64,000 nucleotides of DNA from Polytrichum commune (lineage: Eukaryota > Streptophyta > Polytrichopsida > Polytrichales > Polytrichaceae): assembly GCA_950295325.1 (NCBI GenBank), contig OX485803.1, forward strand, positions 40,189,554-40,253,553, read 5' to 3'. This document shows positions 1-10,214 of the stretch, in pieces (position 1 is the stretch's first letter; each line of letters opens with the position of its first letter). A program made the translations under genes and the position numbers. The notes beneath the pieces were generated by a model. That model had not been told where the DNA came from, ran no database searches, and saw only the letters and a list, made by a program, of their open reading frames with translations.

Positions 1-1200
1 AGAGAGAAGAGAGAAGAAACGTTGACCCCTGATGGGATCAACATGATTGAAATGCCCGTTCGACCCACCCTTGATATTATGTCCACCAACTCAAGCTACT
101 ACAAACGGAGGTAGTTAGTTAATCCGCAAAGCACATGCCTATCATCCCATCGAGTTCCTCAATGACAAGTCGTTTTGGTCAAATGCCATGGTTTCTAACT
201 CATAACCAATTCCTCCTTGATCTTTCGCTCCATTGGTCGATGGTGGATCCTTGAGGCCTTTTGGTAGGGGTTTTATGATCATCGGAAATGCGTTTGTGGG
301 GGAGAATCGTTTTCTATAAGCTCGTGTGTTTGGAATAATGTGTCTCTATATACCGTTTATGGTATTTAAGGTCAGATACTGCTTTCAATCACATGAGGTT
401 ATACCTATAAATCGAGAACGTAATATGTTACCAAGAAAAGTCATCTATGTTCAATAATGTCTAAACAATCTGTTCGACTCTTGCTTGTAAAAAAGGAACT
501 CTAGAGTACAGAGGTGTTTCATTGCATAATTCCAAATAGTTTGTGTCATTAAATACCTTAAATTGTGAAGTGACAATCATTGGAATGTCAAGATGACATT
601 TAGATAGGCTTATCTTGTATGTCACGACATTATTAAACAACTAGATGATGGTCTCTTTCCAAAGAAAGAGTCTAATTAACTATGGTTGATGTCGAAAACT
701 TTATAATACACAACCTAAATGCTCCCCATAAACGGGGAATCCTAGTATTAAAGAAGAACTATGTTGTTTTGATACCTAGTGCCACGGGATGCAGCCAAAG
801 AGCCAAGTATTGTTATGACAATTGGCTTCTTTAAAAGTTGAAGATGCATTGATTGGCAAAACACTCACATTGCCGATGCATTTATAAAAATCACTTTCAA
901 CATACACCATTTCTACAATTTATTCTAAGCAAATATAAATGCTAGCTATTAGTATTTCATAACTTCACACAAGAATAATCATCATGGTCCGTAATTATGG
1001 GTGAGAAGTCAATGTGGTCCATAGTACACTAAGGATCATAGGATTTGAGTCCTCTAGGATATCCAAAGGCAATGTTAGATGCACTTTGGGGTGACCTAAG
1101 CGCTTGCCACATGGCCCCATGGATACATGCACATGTAATAGTAAAAATGTGAATGTTGTGCTTGAAATATTGGTGAAGCCAACAACAACATAATATTATT

Positions 1201-1425
1201 CAATGAAGGGGGAGAACCAACCACTGATTTACATATGAACGGGTTCAAATTGAGAAATAGTCAAATGAAGTTTAAGGCTTCAAGAAAATTACCCAAAATT
1301 TTAGAGGAATCCATGTGGTATGTTTCAAATTAATAAAGAAAAATGGGAAGATCACAACATGTATGTGGTTGGACTTGGAAACATAAGGATTTTGACCGAT
1401 TATGTCCAAAAGGCTTCTCATACAC
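1201..1425 (+). repeat. Dispersed repeat family R2, copy A
   Basis: This is a roughly 225-base segment with four recognisable relatives in the window, all in the same orientation, starting near 42728, 43948, 48640 and 51143. Shared landmarks in order are a start resembling CAATGAATGGGGAGAACC, a middle GGAAAATTACCGATC-like block, AACATGTAACNNGTTGGA, and an end resembling TATGCCCAAAAATCTC. No open reading frame, terminal inverted repeat or A-tail is visible, so the class of element is unknown. The SINE at 1449 begins about 25 bases downstream. Confidence 0.7.
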
Positions 1426-1448
1426 TCTCATGATAATATGTAACTCTC

Positions 1449-1620
1449 AATATGGTCCGAGATGACCCTAAACTGTTGGATGTTAGTGGAGAGGTACCCA
1501 AACCAAACAAAATGGTTGGCGGTTCAATTCCCGGCCGTGAAATTGTCTCTCTACTTGACGGAAAAACTAGCCAGGTGGTCAAGCGCCTCTTATGTTCCAA
1601 AGAAGAAAAAGAAAGATATG
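1449..1620 (+). mobile_element. tRNA-derived SINE, copy 1
   Basis: It shares most of its length with a second copy at 49869-50056. The internal RNA polymerase III promoter is visible: an A-box-like TAGTGGAGAGG at 1484-1494 (fits TRGYNNAGNGG) and a perfect B box GGTTCAATTCC at 1521-1531 (fits GGTTCRANNCC), 26 bases apart. The 3' end is an A-rich degenerate tail. This layout is typical of plant tRNA-derived SINEs, which are non-autonomous and mobilised by LINE enzymes. Short ORFs over it are incidental: the two copies are open in different frames. Confidence 0.75.
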
Positions 1621-1897
1621 TACCTATCAACAAAAATCTTCTCAAATATAAGCTCTCCTTTGTAATGGCCGAGTAGACCACCTACCGAACTGGTCAAGCA
1701 CGGCATGGAAATATACATGGCACAACAAATGAATTTGTATTTTATAACAGAAGACCCTATAATGCTTTCATTGTTAACAATGAAGCTCTCTAGAGAAGTT
1801 TTTGATAGTAGTTCAATAAAGGGAAGTTGGATGGAAAACATCAAACCATGCGATACTCTTCAGGGGTTTTATCAAGGCATTGTTGATAAATTTCATG

Positions 1898-1898
<1 letters not shown>

Positions 1899-1936
<38 letters not shown>
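1899..1936. repeat. (ATT)n microsatellite
   Basis: A run of about a dozen ATT triplets. It produces poly-Tyr or poly-Ile stretches in ORFs on both strands, which should not be read as protein. Confidence 0.95.
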
Positions 1937-3140
1937 TCCAATGTTGCTATAAGCAAACAAAAGGGACTTATAACATTATGAATTGTGTGGTAGGGTCTTC
2001 TAATAGAATATGCAAAGCTCATTACGAACGTATGAATATAAACATTTCATTATATTTCTCACCATTCATCAATTGATTACATATATCAAACATCAATAAA
2101 TAGCATGTTGATTTTTTTCATCATTTTTCAAATATGAAAAAATTCAATGAAGATTCACGTATCGTCCATCAAATTTAGATATACTGAACTTGTTTCAACT
2201 GATCCACCCATAAAATGTGAGGCCACCAAATCATCCAGATTTTGAGAATATGTCCAATATTACATAAATGCAAATCACTCTAGTGCGCAACATAAGTGCA
2301 AAGTTTTTTATGAAAAAAATGCAAATATATTGGTACTTGGGTTGTGGAGTCTCATAAGACTTGGTAGATGATAGAAACAAAATGGGTTTGAAATACGGCC
2401 CAAAACATGAAGTGCCAAAGGATAATAAGTTTTGCATCATGAAGCAACAAATGACAATAAGCTTGCATCATGATGGATACTAAGTACTCCCATCCTCACA
2501 CCCATGATGTTTCCCACAACTTTTCCTTCAACTCATAGTAAATGCGATAGCGGCCGTACCCTTCAAACAAATCCTTCCCCCAAAATTAATACTTCTCTAT
2601 TCTTGGGAGGGGTCCCGGGTGATCAACATTTCAAAGCTCAAATTGTCACATTTTTAGACTAAACTTCTCGTGCGAGTCAAACCAATTTTAAAACTTGTCT
2701 TCTTCTAGAGTAGCATTATCCAACCATGTGGGTCGGTTCCCTGACCCTAGAACATGTCAAATATATTATGTGGGATCTTCGAACAAAGTAAGAATATTCA
2801 TTTACTATTCATGCATTCAAGCTAACATTCATTTGGAAACTTGGGTGGTGTTATACTCCTTGAACTATTCACACGAAACATTGTTCATCCCGGTATGATT
2901 CATTGAATGTACTATTGATATAATACCTATCTTTGAAAGCAGTGACATTATTCACAATATTCTTACTCTTCGTACTACACTCTAAACTCCATAGTATCAC
3001 ACCTGTGGCAATCAAAGTGCACATGATATTACAGAATTTTATAGTGTTAACATGGATGCGTGATACTATAGAATTAGTGTAGCATGTGACTTTATGGAAA
3101 AACACAAAGGAGATGTGAGAACAATTTGAATTCGATAGTA

Positions 3141-3391
3141 TAGTCCACTCCACTTGACCTTCATGGGCGATGTGGCAGATGCATGCACCAACATTCGACA
3201 AGTGGCATACGAAGAAGAAGAAGAAGAAGAAGAAGAAGAAGAAGAATGAGAATAAGAAGGTGACACTCCACATGTTGACACATGGCGCAATGCGAGGGTG
3301 TGGGTTGACTTCTTGGGTGGTTTGCATTAATGACATATTTCGTGATATAAGGAGAGAAATGTGACAATAAGGAGTTAGATTTGAACTACGA
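3141..3391 (+). repeat. Dispersed repeat with (GAA)n, inverted partner at 7483-7709
   Basis: The reverse complement of 7483-7709 aligns along most of this segment, including CATGCACCAACA, a (GAA)n tract, TTGACACATGGCGCAATG, GTGGTTTGCATTAATGAC and GAGAGAAATGTGACAATA. On the minus strand both copies encode a similar short peptide run into poly-Phe, but this reflects the triplet tract. The copies differ in tract length and by small indels, so they are old relatives of one repeat family. Confidence 0.75.
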
Positions 3392-4194
3392 ACATCCGTT
3401 CCCTAGGGTTTTTGGGATATTAGAGAGTGTGTGACATTATGGGGGTTGATATTACGGAGTTTAGGGTGTAGCACTGTTCATCATTCGTACATGCGTCAAT
3501 TTCTTCCCCTTTTTTTTCTAAAAGTTTCTTCCCATGAAGATAAGATAGTGGATGCCTGTGTCAAATGCTAAACATAGAGTGGAACACAACCATGCAACTC
3601 AAATAATGTTATGAACGCCTATCATTGCTACGAGGTTTAGATTTGAATTCATGTTTTCTAAAAGGAGTGAGACCCATGACAGTGATTCAAGTTCATGATT
3701 ATCAATGTGTATGACTATTCCAAACATGCAATCTACAATGCATAGAGACGCTACGTTCTAGAAGATCATTATCCAACATCATATAAACCCATGTTCATCC
3801 CCAATCCACATCTTGAATATTTCAATGAGTGTGTGGATGACAATAGTCCGAGCTTGCCACACCACATCATGATGCATTACGAAGGGTTTTTGCTCATGCG
3901 CGAGTATTGTGGCTTGTCGGAGGTTTTGTAGGTGGTCTACTAAATTAAATTAGGCCCTCAACGAGCACCTAAACTATAGTAAGATGCTCGGCCCAAAGTG
4001 GCCTAGTACCTACTTGCCAACACCGCCATATGGCCCTATGAGCGCCCCTAAGCATAATTTCCTAATAGGCAACTTGTTTGTAGTACCTCAATCCACATGG
4101 TATGACTCTATGCTCTCATCTTCCAAGCTCTTAGCATGGGAATTAATGCATGAGATTACCGCCAAGCGGCGAAGAAAGTCTACATGCATAGTAG

Positions 4195-4310
4195 AGGCGC
4201 CTATTCCCGATCACGACCCCATTGGCAATCTACAAGGTATTGAAACTTCGATTGGGTTGGAACCGATAGCGCCATGACACATGCCTTGGTTCCGAGTGTT
4301 AAAAGGAGGT
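4195..4310 (+). repeat. Dispersed repeat, inverted relative near 47725-47845
   Basis: The blocks GAGGCGCCTATTCCCGATC, CCCCATTGGCAATCTA and CATGACACATGCC recur in the same order, reverse-complemented, near 47.7-47.85 kb. Similarity appears to continue weakly upstream. The 97-codon ORF at 3984-4277 overlaps it and is not supported as a gene; it may be a fragment of a transposon-encoded protein. Confidence 0.5.
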
Positions 4311-4499
4311 GGGATGAGTGGTTAAAATGAGCAGCTATAGCATACTATTGATAATTACCGAAAATTTTGCAGTCTTCTTGGTTTCTATCCTCCTCCTACA
4401 TGGGAATAATTTCTCCAGAATGGGTGCGGAATCTCTTAACGGGCGCCTCCACACCAGACCTTGGACAACTAACCAACTAATTCAACTATTAGTTAACTA

Positions 4500-4851
4500 G
4501 TTGCCTTTCGTAACTATAGTTGTTCGCAATTCGACATGTTAAAAAATGTAGTTAACTGTAGTTATATCTAGTTAACTAAATATCTAGTTAATTGAAGTTG
4601 AGTGCAGCTTGTTCATAGAATTATGTTGTAGTGTTTTAGTGTCACTGGTGCGTTTTGTTGTGTTGGTGTACATGGAGGTTGTTCCACAGCCCATCACTAT
4701 GAGTGAAGATATAAAAACATATCTTGATGATCCTCAATGGCCCGAGCATAGTAATGACCCTCAACTCAAGCAAATAAACAAGAGGCGGACTTCTTCGAAC
4801 ATATAATAATACTTTACTTGCGGTGGGATAATTAGGGGCCTCCAATTCAAC
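4500..4851 (+). repeat. Direct repeat unit 1 (about 330 bp)
   Basis: It matches 5219-5511 in the same orientation. Both carry a GTAACTA-AGTTGTTC block, TAGTTAACTGTAG, GTGTTTTAGTGTCAC and a stretch that translates to a peptide containing DDPQWPEH and DPQLKQIN. Differences between copies are often amino-acid-changing, so present coding function is doubtful; it may be a captured gene fragment or transposon piece. A GGGGCCTCCAATTC motif follows unit 1 at 4837 and unit 2 at about 5693. Confidence 0.65.
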
Positions 4852-4884
4852 TAACCAACTAACCAACTAATTTAACTCTTAGTT

Positions 4885-5223
4885 AACTACACTAAATATG
4901 ATATTTAGTGTTTGATACACTAAATACGAACGCATACGCTAAATATCACTAACCCTATGAAAGTAAGTAACATGAAATGTAAACTCAAACACTAAATATC
5001 AACTATGGTAATATGTGGAAGTTACATGCACGAATGTAGTGTTAGTAAGGATATGAAAAAAAATTAACAATGATACAAGGACAAAGGAGGTGGCAGTAGG
5101 GAAGGTGGTCGCGCATTTATGTGTAACACTTATTATCAAAGAATTGAAAATTAGTGTTGAGCAAGATAGGGTGGTAACAACACTAAATATAATCAAACAC
5201 TAAATATCATATTTAATGTAGTT
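4885..5223. mobile_element. MITE with ~31-bp TIRs (CACTAAATATGATATTTAG)
   Basis: The left end (4885-4915) is nearly the reverse complement of the right end (5193-5223), sharing ACTACACTAAATATGATA and the following bases. It lies between the two direct repeat units at 4500 and 5219. The same terminal motif begins and ends the element at 9634-9840, so these belong to one family. No transposase ORF is present. Confidence 0.75.
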
Positions 5224-5511
5224 GCCTTTTGTAACTACAGTTGTTCGTCAAAAGATGTAGTTAACTGTAGGTATATCTAGTTAACTAAAGTTGAGTGCAA
5301 CCTGTTCACGGAATTCGGTTGCAGTGTTTTAGTGTCACTAGTGCATTTTTTTATGTTGGTGTACATGGAGGTTGTTGTTCCAAAGCCCATCCCCACGAGT
5401 GATCATATAAAAGCGTTTCATGATGATCCTCAATGGCCCGAGCATATTAAAGACCCTCAACTGAAGCAAATCAACAAGACGCGGACTTCTTTGAACATAT
5501 ACTAACACTTG
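5219..5511 (+). repeat. Direct repeat unit 2
   Basis: This is the second copy of the 4500-4851 unit, starting exactly where the MITE at 4885-5223 ends. The DDPQWPEH and DPQLKQIN peptides are kept in frame. See unit 1 for the comparison. Confidence 0.65.
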
Positions 5512-6102
5512 GAATTCTTCTAGTTAACTATAGTTGTTCTTCAAATCGGTTTGAATTAGTTTTTCTAGTTAACTACAGCTGTTCCCTAAAATGTACTAAA
5601 GAAAACCTAGTTAACTATAGTTATTTTGGCAATTGTCCAAGGCCTGCTCTACTCTACTCTACTCTAACACCACTTGGGGGATTAATTAGTAGGGGCCTCC
5701 AATTCGACTACCAAATTTGATTCTTGAGCTCGGCAATTGGGCCGGGCCGGGCCTGGCTCGATGTCTTTGCATTTTCTCCCAGATGGGGGACATAAGGTAG
5801 CTTTGAAAAGAGGATCAAGGAGAATGGGCTCTGAGGGCCCTTTAATTGAGCATATAAAGGGCACATACTGTATGCTTGCTCTCTATGGGTTTCCTGGGGC
5901 CAAAACTGGGCCATATATAATTACACCAAATCCCCCAAAGCTAGCACCAGGGACCCGCAAATGCCACGCTGGACAGCTTCGCATGCCAAGTGGGATGACA
6001 GCTGTACTCTGACAGGCTCATCATCCGACTATCCCCATTGGGCCACGTGGCGGTACTCAATAGGTGTGTAGGGCTAATGAAGGGCAGACGTTAAACCTCC
6101 TC

Positions 6103-6124
6103 CCCCCTCCCCCCCCCCCCCCCC
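6103..6124. repeat. Poly-C tract at foldback border
   Basis: A C-rich run containing a long homopolymer directly abuts the left end of the 1.36-kb foldback. Such tracts are prone to length errors. Confidence 0.85.
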
Positions 6125-7485
6125 AACAAACTTTTAGGGGGAGGAGCGAGGCTAGGGGTTTAGGCTGAGAGAAAGGCCTTGGGCAGCCCCTGATAAAAAC
6201 TTTTGATTTGTTTTTTTTTTCGAACCCGACCGAAAAATGCTGCCCGTCCCACCTGGTTTAAAAAAAAAACCTTGCCCTTGCATTCTTAAAGGCCGCTTGT
6301 CCACAAAACTTATATTGAGTGCATGCACCTCGTTTTCAAAGTTCAGAATATAAATATAAATATATATATATATATATGTTCACTTCCACTTAAGAAAGTG
6401 GGCAATTGATTAAGATTTCGTTCCCAAGGGAAATTGTCATTGAAGCATGCAATTAAGTTGGAAGTTAAAAATATTTAAAAAAATCTCTTTAGCGTTGAAG
6501 TTATAGTTTTTTGTGATTTAGCCTTTGTCATTTTAAAATTGAACTTAAAAGAATGTGCTGACTTTAGCTACTTCGTTGTGTAACTAACAAATGAAGGTCT
6601 TCTCCTTTCACAAGTATTCATACACGTTCAAACTAATCAAAGCCAATTAGAAGTAACTAAACAAGTGTAATTGAGCGCAAGGCAGAAGCCTAGTTTGGTG
6701 CCTACTATGGCATCTAGATAAATGTGGCAAGTCTGAGAATTTTACCAAACTAATCAACTAATTAAGCTTGATTAAGGTATTAACTAATTAAGCTCATTTA
6801 AAAATCAAATTTCTGTACTTCAATTGATTATGATGTAATTGAGGAACTTGCATTGATGCGCTTAATTACACTTGTTTAGGTTTCATAATGATTAATCAGG
6901 TTTAATGTGCTTGCTCGCACTTAACTAGGCTTACTTCGTTTGAGTATGAACCACTTGTAGAAATTTAGGCCCACAGTTACTTTGAATTGGGTTTGAAAAA
7001 ATTGAATGTGTATGAATACTTGTGAATGGAGAAGACGTTAATCAAACTCTTATAAGGTGAATTAGAAAAAATCATGACATTATTTTAAGGTCAATTAAAA
7101 TGACAAAGGCTAAATCACAAAAACTTATAACCTCAGTGCTATTGAGGATTTTTTAAATATTTGTACCTTCCAAGTTAATTACATGCTTTATTGACGGTTT
7201 CCCTTCTTCAATAAAATCCTAGCCAATTGCTTATTGATTAAGTGGAAGTGAACATATATATTGGATTTTGGACCTTGAAGGTGAGGTGCACTCAATATGA
7301 GATTTGTGGACAAGCTGTCTTTAAGAATGCAATGGCAAGTTTATCTTCATGTTTGGGTGGGACGGGCAACGTTTTTTTCAGTTAGGTTTAAACAAAAATC
7401 ATTTTTTTGGTCAGGGGCTACCCAAGGGGTTGTGGGTTGCAGGCCTTGGCCCTTATCTCAACCTAGTCCCCTCCCCCTAAAAGTT
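6125..7485. mobile_element. Large foldback element (~1.36 kb, arms ~600 bp)
   Basis: The left arm (about 6125-6720) and right arm (about 6860-7485) are imperfect reverse complements. Matching blocks from outside to inside include ACTTTTAGGGGGAGG/CCTCCCCCTAAAAGT, TTGCCCGTCCCACC, GTCCACAAA, CACTTCCACTTAA, GGCAATTG, TTAAAATGACAAAGGC, CATACACNTTCAA and TAAACAAGTGTAATT. The central loop is about 140 bases. No transposase is visible. Candidate explanations are a foldback transposon, a Mutator-like element with long TIRs, or an inverted duplication. RNA read across it would form a very long hairpin. Confidence 0.75.
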
Positions 7486-7709
7486 CAAATCTCACTCCTT
7501 ATTGTCACATTTCTCTCCCTTACATCACGGGGGTTTTTTTTTGTCATTAATGCAAACCACCATAAAGGTCAACCCATACCCTCACATTGCGCCATGTGTC
7601 AATATGTTGAGTGTCTTCTTCTTCTTCTTCTTTTGTTGCCACTTGTTGAATTGTTGGTGCATGAATATGTCAAATTGCTCGGGAAGGCCAAGTGGGAGGT
7701 TGACATGTG
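7483..7709 (-). repeat. Dispersed repeat with (CTT)n, inverted partner of 3141-3391
   Basis: The reverse complement aligns with 3141-3391 over nearly the whole length. It directly adjoins the right end of the 1.36-kb foldback, whereas the 3.1-kb copy has no foldback next to it. This suggests that one element inserted next to the other. Confidence 0.7.
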
Positions 7710-8670
7710 AAGATGGATCATGTGTTATGATACTGTAGATTTCCCACAATATCATTTGTTCTATACCCTAAACCCTAATCCTAAATTATGCCTTCTCCCT
7801 CTCGCATATGTTGCACATCTCTCGGCAATTCAATGCAGAATGTATGTTCTTCATAATTGTTGGTCAATCAATGACAAGAGTGGATCTTTTTTGCCCGAGG
7901 ATTGATGTGGTGCTAGATTATAGGTTCATTATAGGGGGATCTATGAGCCCGAGATTCGATGATTATGCATATAGGGTTGTCAATGTCTGGAGAGGAGTTT
8001 GGGCATTATAAATCAAGATCCCAATGTTTCCAAGATCAACCGGTTACATGTTGATATCAACTAGGTTTTCTTTTCTAAATTGAGGAATATTTCACAAATT
8101 CCTATAATGGATTACATCGATGTAAAGTCCTTCCCTTCTCTCTTAAATCGGAACTACTACACCCTAAGCTTCTTGTCTTTAGTGTCTAGTTTTTGCATAG
8201 ATTTCAGTATCATCACTTCACGTTGGTCCTCATGTGACATACATTAACAACGCTAGCAAGTTCTCTTTCACCATCTAAACAAATGTAATTTTCTACTAAG
8301 ATTGAAATCTACAAGTGTTTTGCTTGAAGACAAAAAAGGAGTAAGATTCAACTTCTCAAAAAGGTTCACTTATGTGGACATATGCACACCAAGAGTCCAC
8401 AAGTGGATGTAACAGGTAAGTTCACTTATTTGGACAACCATGGCATTCAATGTGGGCTTTATGAAGACGATGAAGAAGAATTGAACTAGTTGATTTTTGG
8501 TGTGTATGTATATGTCCAATGTTTTTTTTTTTGTGTGTGTTGTGGTGGGGCGTTGAGAAATGGACATGTGGATGGGTCTCACATATTGTACTCAAGCATG
8601 GGTGGAAACCGGACAAGTGTCGATGCAAATTGAAGGCACCAAAATAGTATTGCAGGTAAGTTACTCTAGC
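7710..8670. other. Gene-free stretch
   Basis: AT-rich sequence with short random ORFs. It contains one telomere-like CCCTAAACCCTAA at about 7769. No domain, hairpin or repeat was recognised. Confidence 0.5.
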
Positions 8671-9188
8671 TAATGCCCCCTCCCCACTTGACATAAGCTA
8701 AGCCTAAAAATGGAATCTGAAAAATGAGTGTTCACACCATTGGCATTATCTAGTGCTGAGCCTAGTTGGCAAATGATGTGGCATGGCTTACAAGTGGAGG
8801 TTTTAAGCTGAAACTACCGACCCTCCCATCGGTACCTAGACACGAGGCAAGAATGTAGGACCTCTAAAAGTGTTGCCTCCCGCTCTTGTGATTGGTTGCT
8901 TTTAGTCTTAGCAATGAGGGCACGAGGAGCTCCATTGACAAAAACCGATGGTAAGTATTAAGGCATTTGGGGATGGGACAAAAACTATCCAACATTCATT
9001 GGTTGGTAGACAAAACCCATGAACATGTGTGAAAGCTACTCAACTAAAACCTACTTGGAAATCTCCGGAGCAAGTTCCTGTAGGTGCATTGGGATAGCTG
9101 GACGTGTCCGCTATAACCGAGGGAGCTTTACCCGGGTTTAAGGAAAGTCTTTGGTTATTTGCTAATGTCAAGTGGGGAGGGGGCATTA
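8671..9188. mobile_element. MITE or small DNA transposon, 28-bp TIRs
   Basis: The left end 8671-8698 and right end 9161-9188 are reverse complements with one mismatch (TAATGCCCCCTCCCCACTTG then ACATWAGC). If the outermost TA is taken as a target-site duplication, the ends fit a Stowaway (Tc1/mariner) type element; a PIF/Harbinger origin is also possible. The 518-bp interior has no transposase. Confidence 0.7.
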
Positions 9189-9633
9189 ATTGGCCACTTA
9201 ATTAGTTAATAAGCGCTGTCATGACGAGGTCACTTTGGTGTGACGTGTCTCCTAATCAATGCTTATTATTCATTGACCCGCTAAATTAATGTATAAGTAC
9301 TCCACTTGAAAGCACATATCGGATGATGTCACCCGTTTTTCTTTATTATTTTAAGATTGATGACCTCGGGGCTTTATTTTCTTTCTCTCCGCCACCCCAC
9401 AGTAGTACCGGATGATGAGGTGGATGGGTCCAATAATAAGGTTTGTATGGGACTAATTTATCCACACTAATTTGGAGGACCTCGTGATATTCATGTAGAA
9501 ACTCATAATCGAAAGCTTTAGTGCTGAAATTAGTAGACCAATTATGCCCACGTTGGCATTTGGCAGACAATGGGGTGGGGGGAGTTTGACCTCGGCAACT
9601 CAGTCGCTATTCTTACTTTAATACTATCACCTC

Positions 9634-9840
9634 CACTAAATATGATATTCAGTGTCACGTATTATTCAGAGTAACACGGTCCTATCTCTGTGTTACTATT
9701 AATGTCAAATCTTTTAACCAAGTAAAGATGTTAATATTTTAACATGTCCAAAATTGATAAAAAAAATGAGATGTACAATAAACAATTATATCATTGCATA
9801 GTTTCAAACAACAAGTGACACTAAGTATCATATTTAGTGT
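9634..9840. mobile_element. MITE, CACTAAATATGAT family
   Basis: The termini CACTAAATATGATATTCAG and the reverse complement of AAGTATCATATTTAGTG pair. The interior (ACATCTTTACTTGGT on the minus strand, CATTAA, AGTAAC) recurs reverse-complemented inside 50904-51128, and the ends are shared with 4885-5223. Confidence 0.7.
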
Positions 9841-9971
9841 AATTATTTTTAAAATTTTAGTTAACATAAGTAAATTTATAATATGTAAGGTTTGGTTCAT
9901 TTCCTAGACTTTTGATTTGGAACCGGTAATATAGGAAAATGAACTGGTTCATTTGTAACTAATGGGTAGTG

Positions 9972-10214
9972 GAGAGAGTGAATTATTGTACCTGAGAATA
10001 TTTCTCATTCATCCAACGTGAAAGCCTTGAAATAGTTATGTAGTTTGCAGGGTTACTTTTTTAGTTGATTTGACACCGGAACTGGTTTTAAAAACGCTGA
10101 AATTAGTCTACCCAAGGTCATTTAAGATGGATCGGCAACAAATCTATAGGTCGTCAAGTTTTCATGTTGGATGGATGAGAGTCCTGCTCGTATACACGAT
10201 AACTCCCTCTCTCT
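9972..10214. mobile_element. MITE family M1, copy 1 (~240 bp)
   Basis: This is one of five copies (also 44768-45012, 45514-45752, 45836-46072, 48161-48398). The ends are inverted repeats of about 45 bp, best preserved in copy 3: GAGAGAGGGAATTATCG at the left, its complement at the right, and CTCATCCATCCAAC inside. The interior shares TTTGATTTGACACCGG and CCAAGGTCATTT with copy 4. It is non-autonomous and carries no ORF. Confidence 0.85.

Noticed and set aside
1521-1531. tRNA gene suggested by a perfect B box
   Set aside because: No cloverleaf can be formed around it and the segment is repeated with an A-tail elsewhere, so it is a SINE head.
1705-2076. 123-codon plus ORF with poly-Tyr
   Set aside because: Created by the (ATT)n microsatellite.
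2869-3336. 155-codon minus ORF with a poly-Phe run
   Set aside because: It reads through a (GAA)n tract in a dispersed repeat whose other copy at 7.5 kb has the same artefact; there is no domain.
3984-4277. 97-codon ORF with LLAWELMHEITAK and DHDPIGNLQG
   Set aside because: It overlaps a dispersed repeat with an inverted relative near 47.8 kb and has no recognisable domain; kept as repeat only.
7769-7782. Interstitial telomere
   Set aside because: Only about two CCCTAAA units; too short to be a telomeric array.
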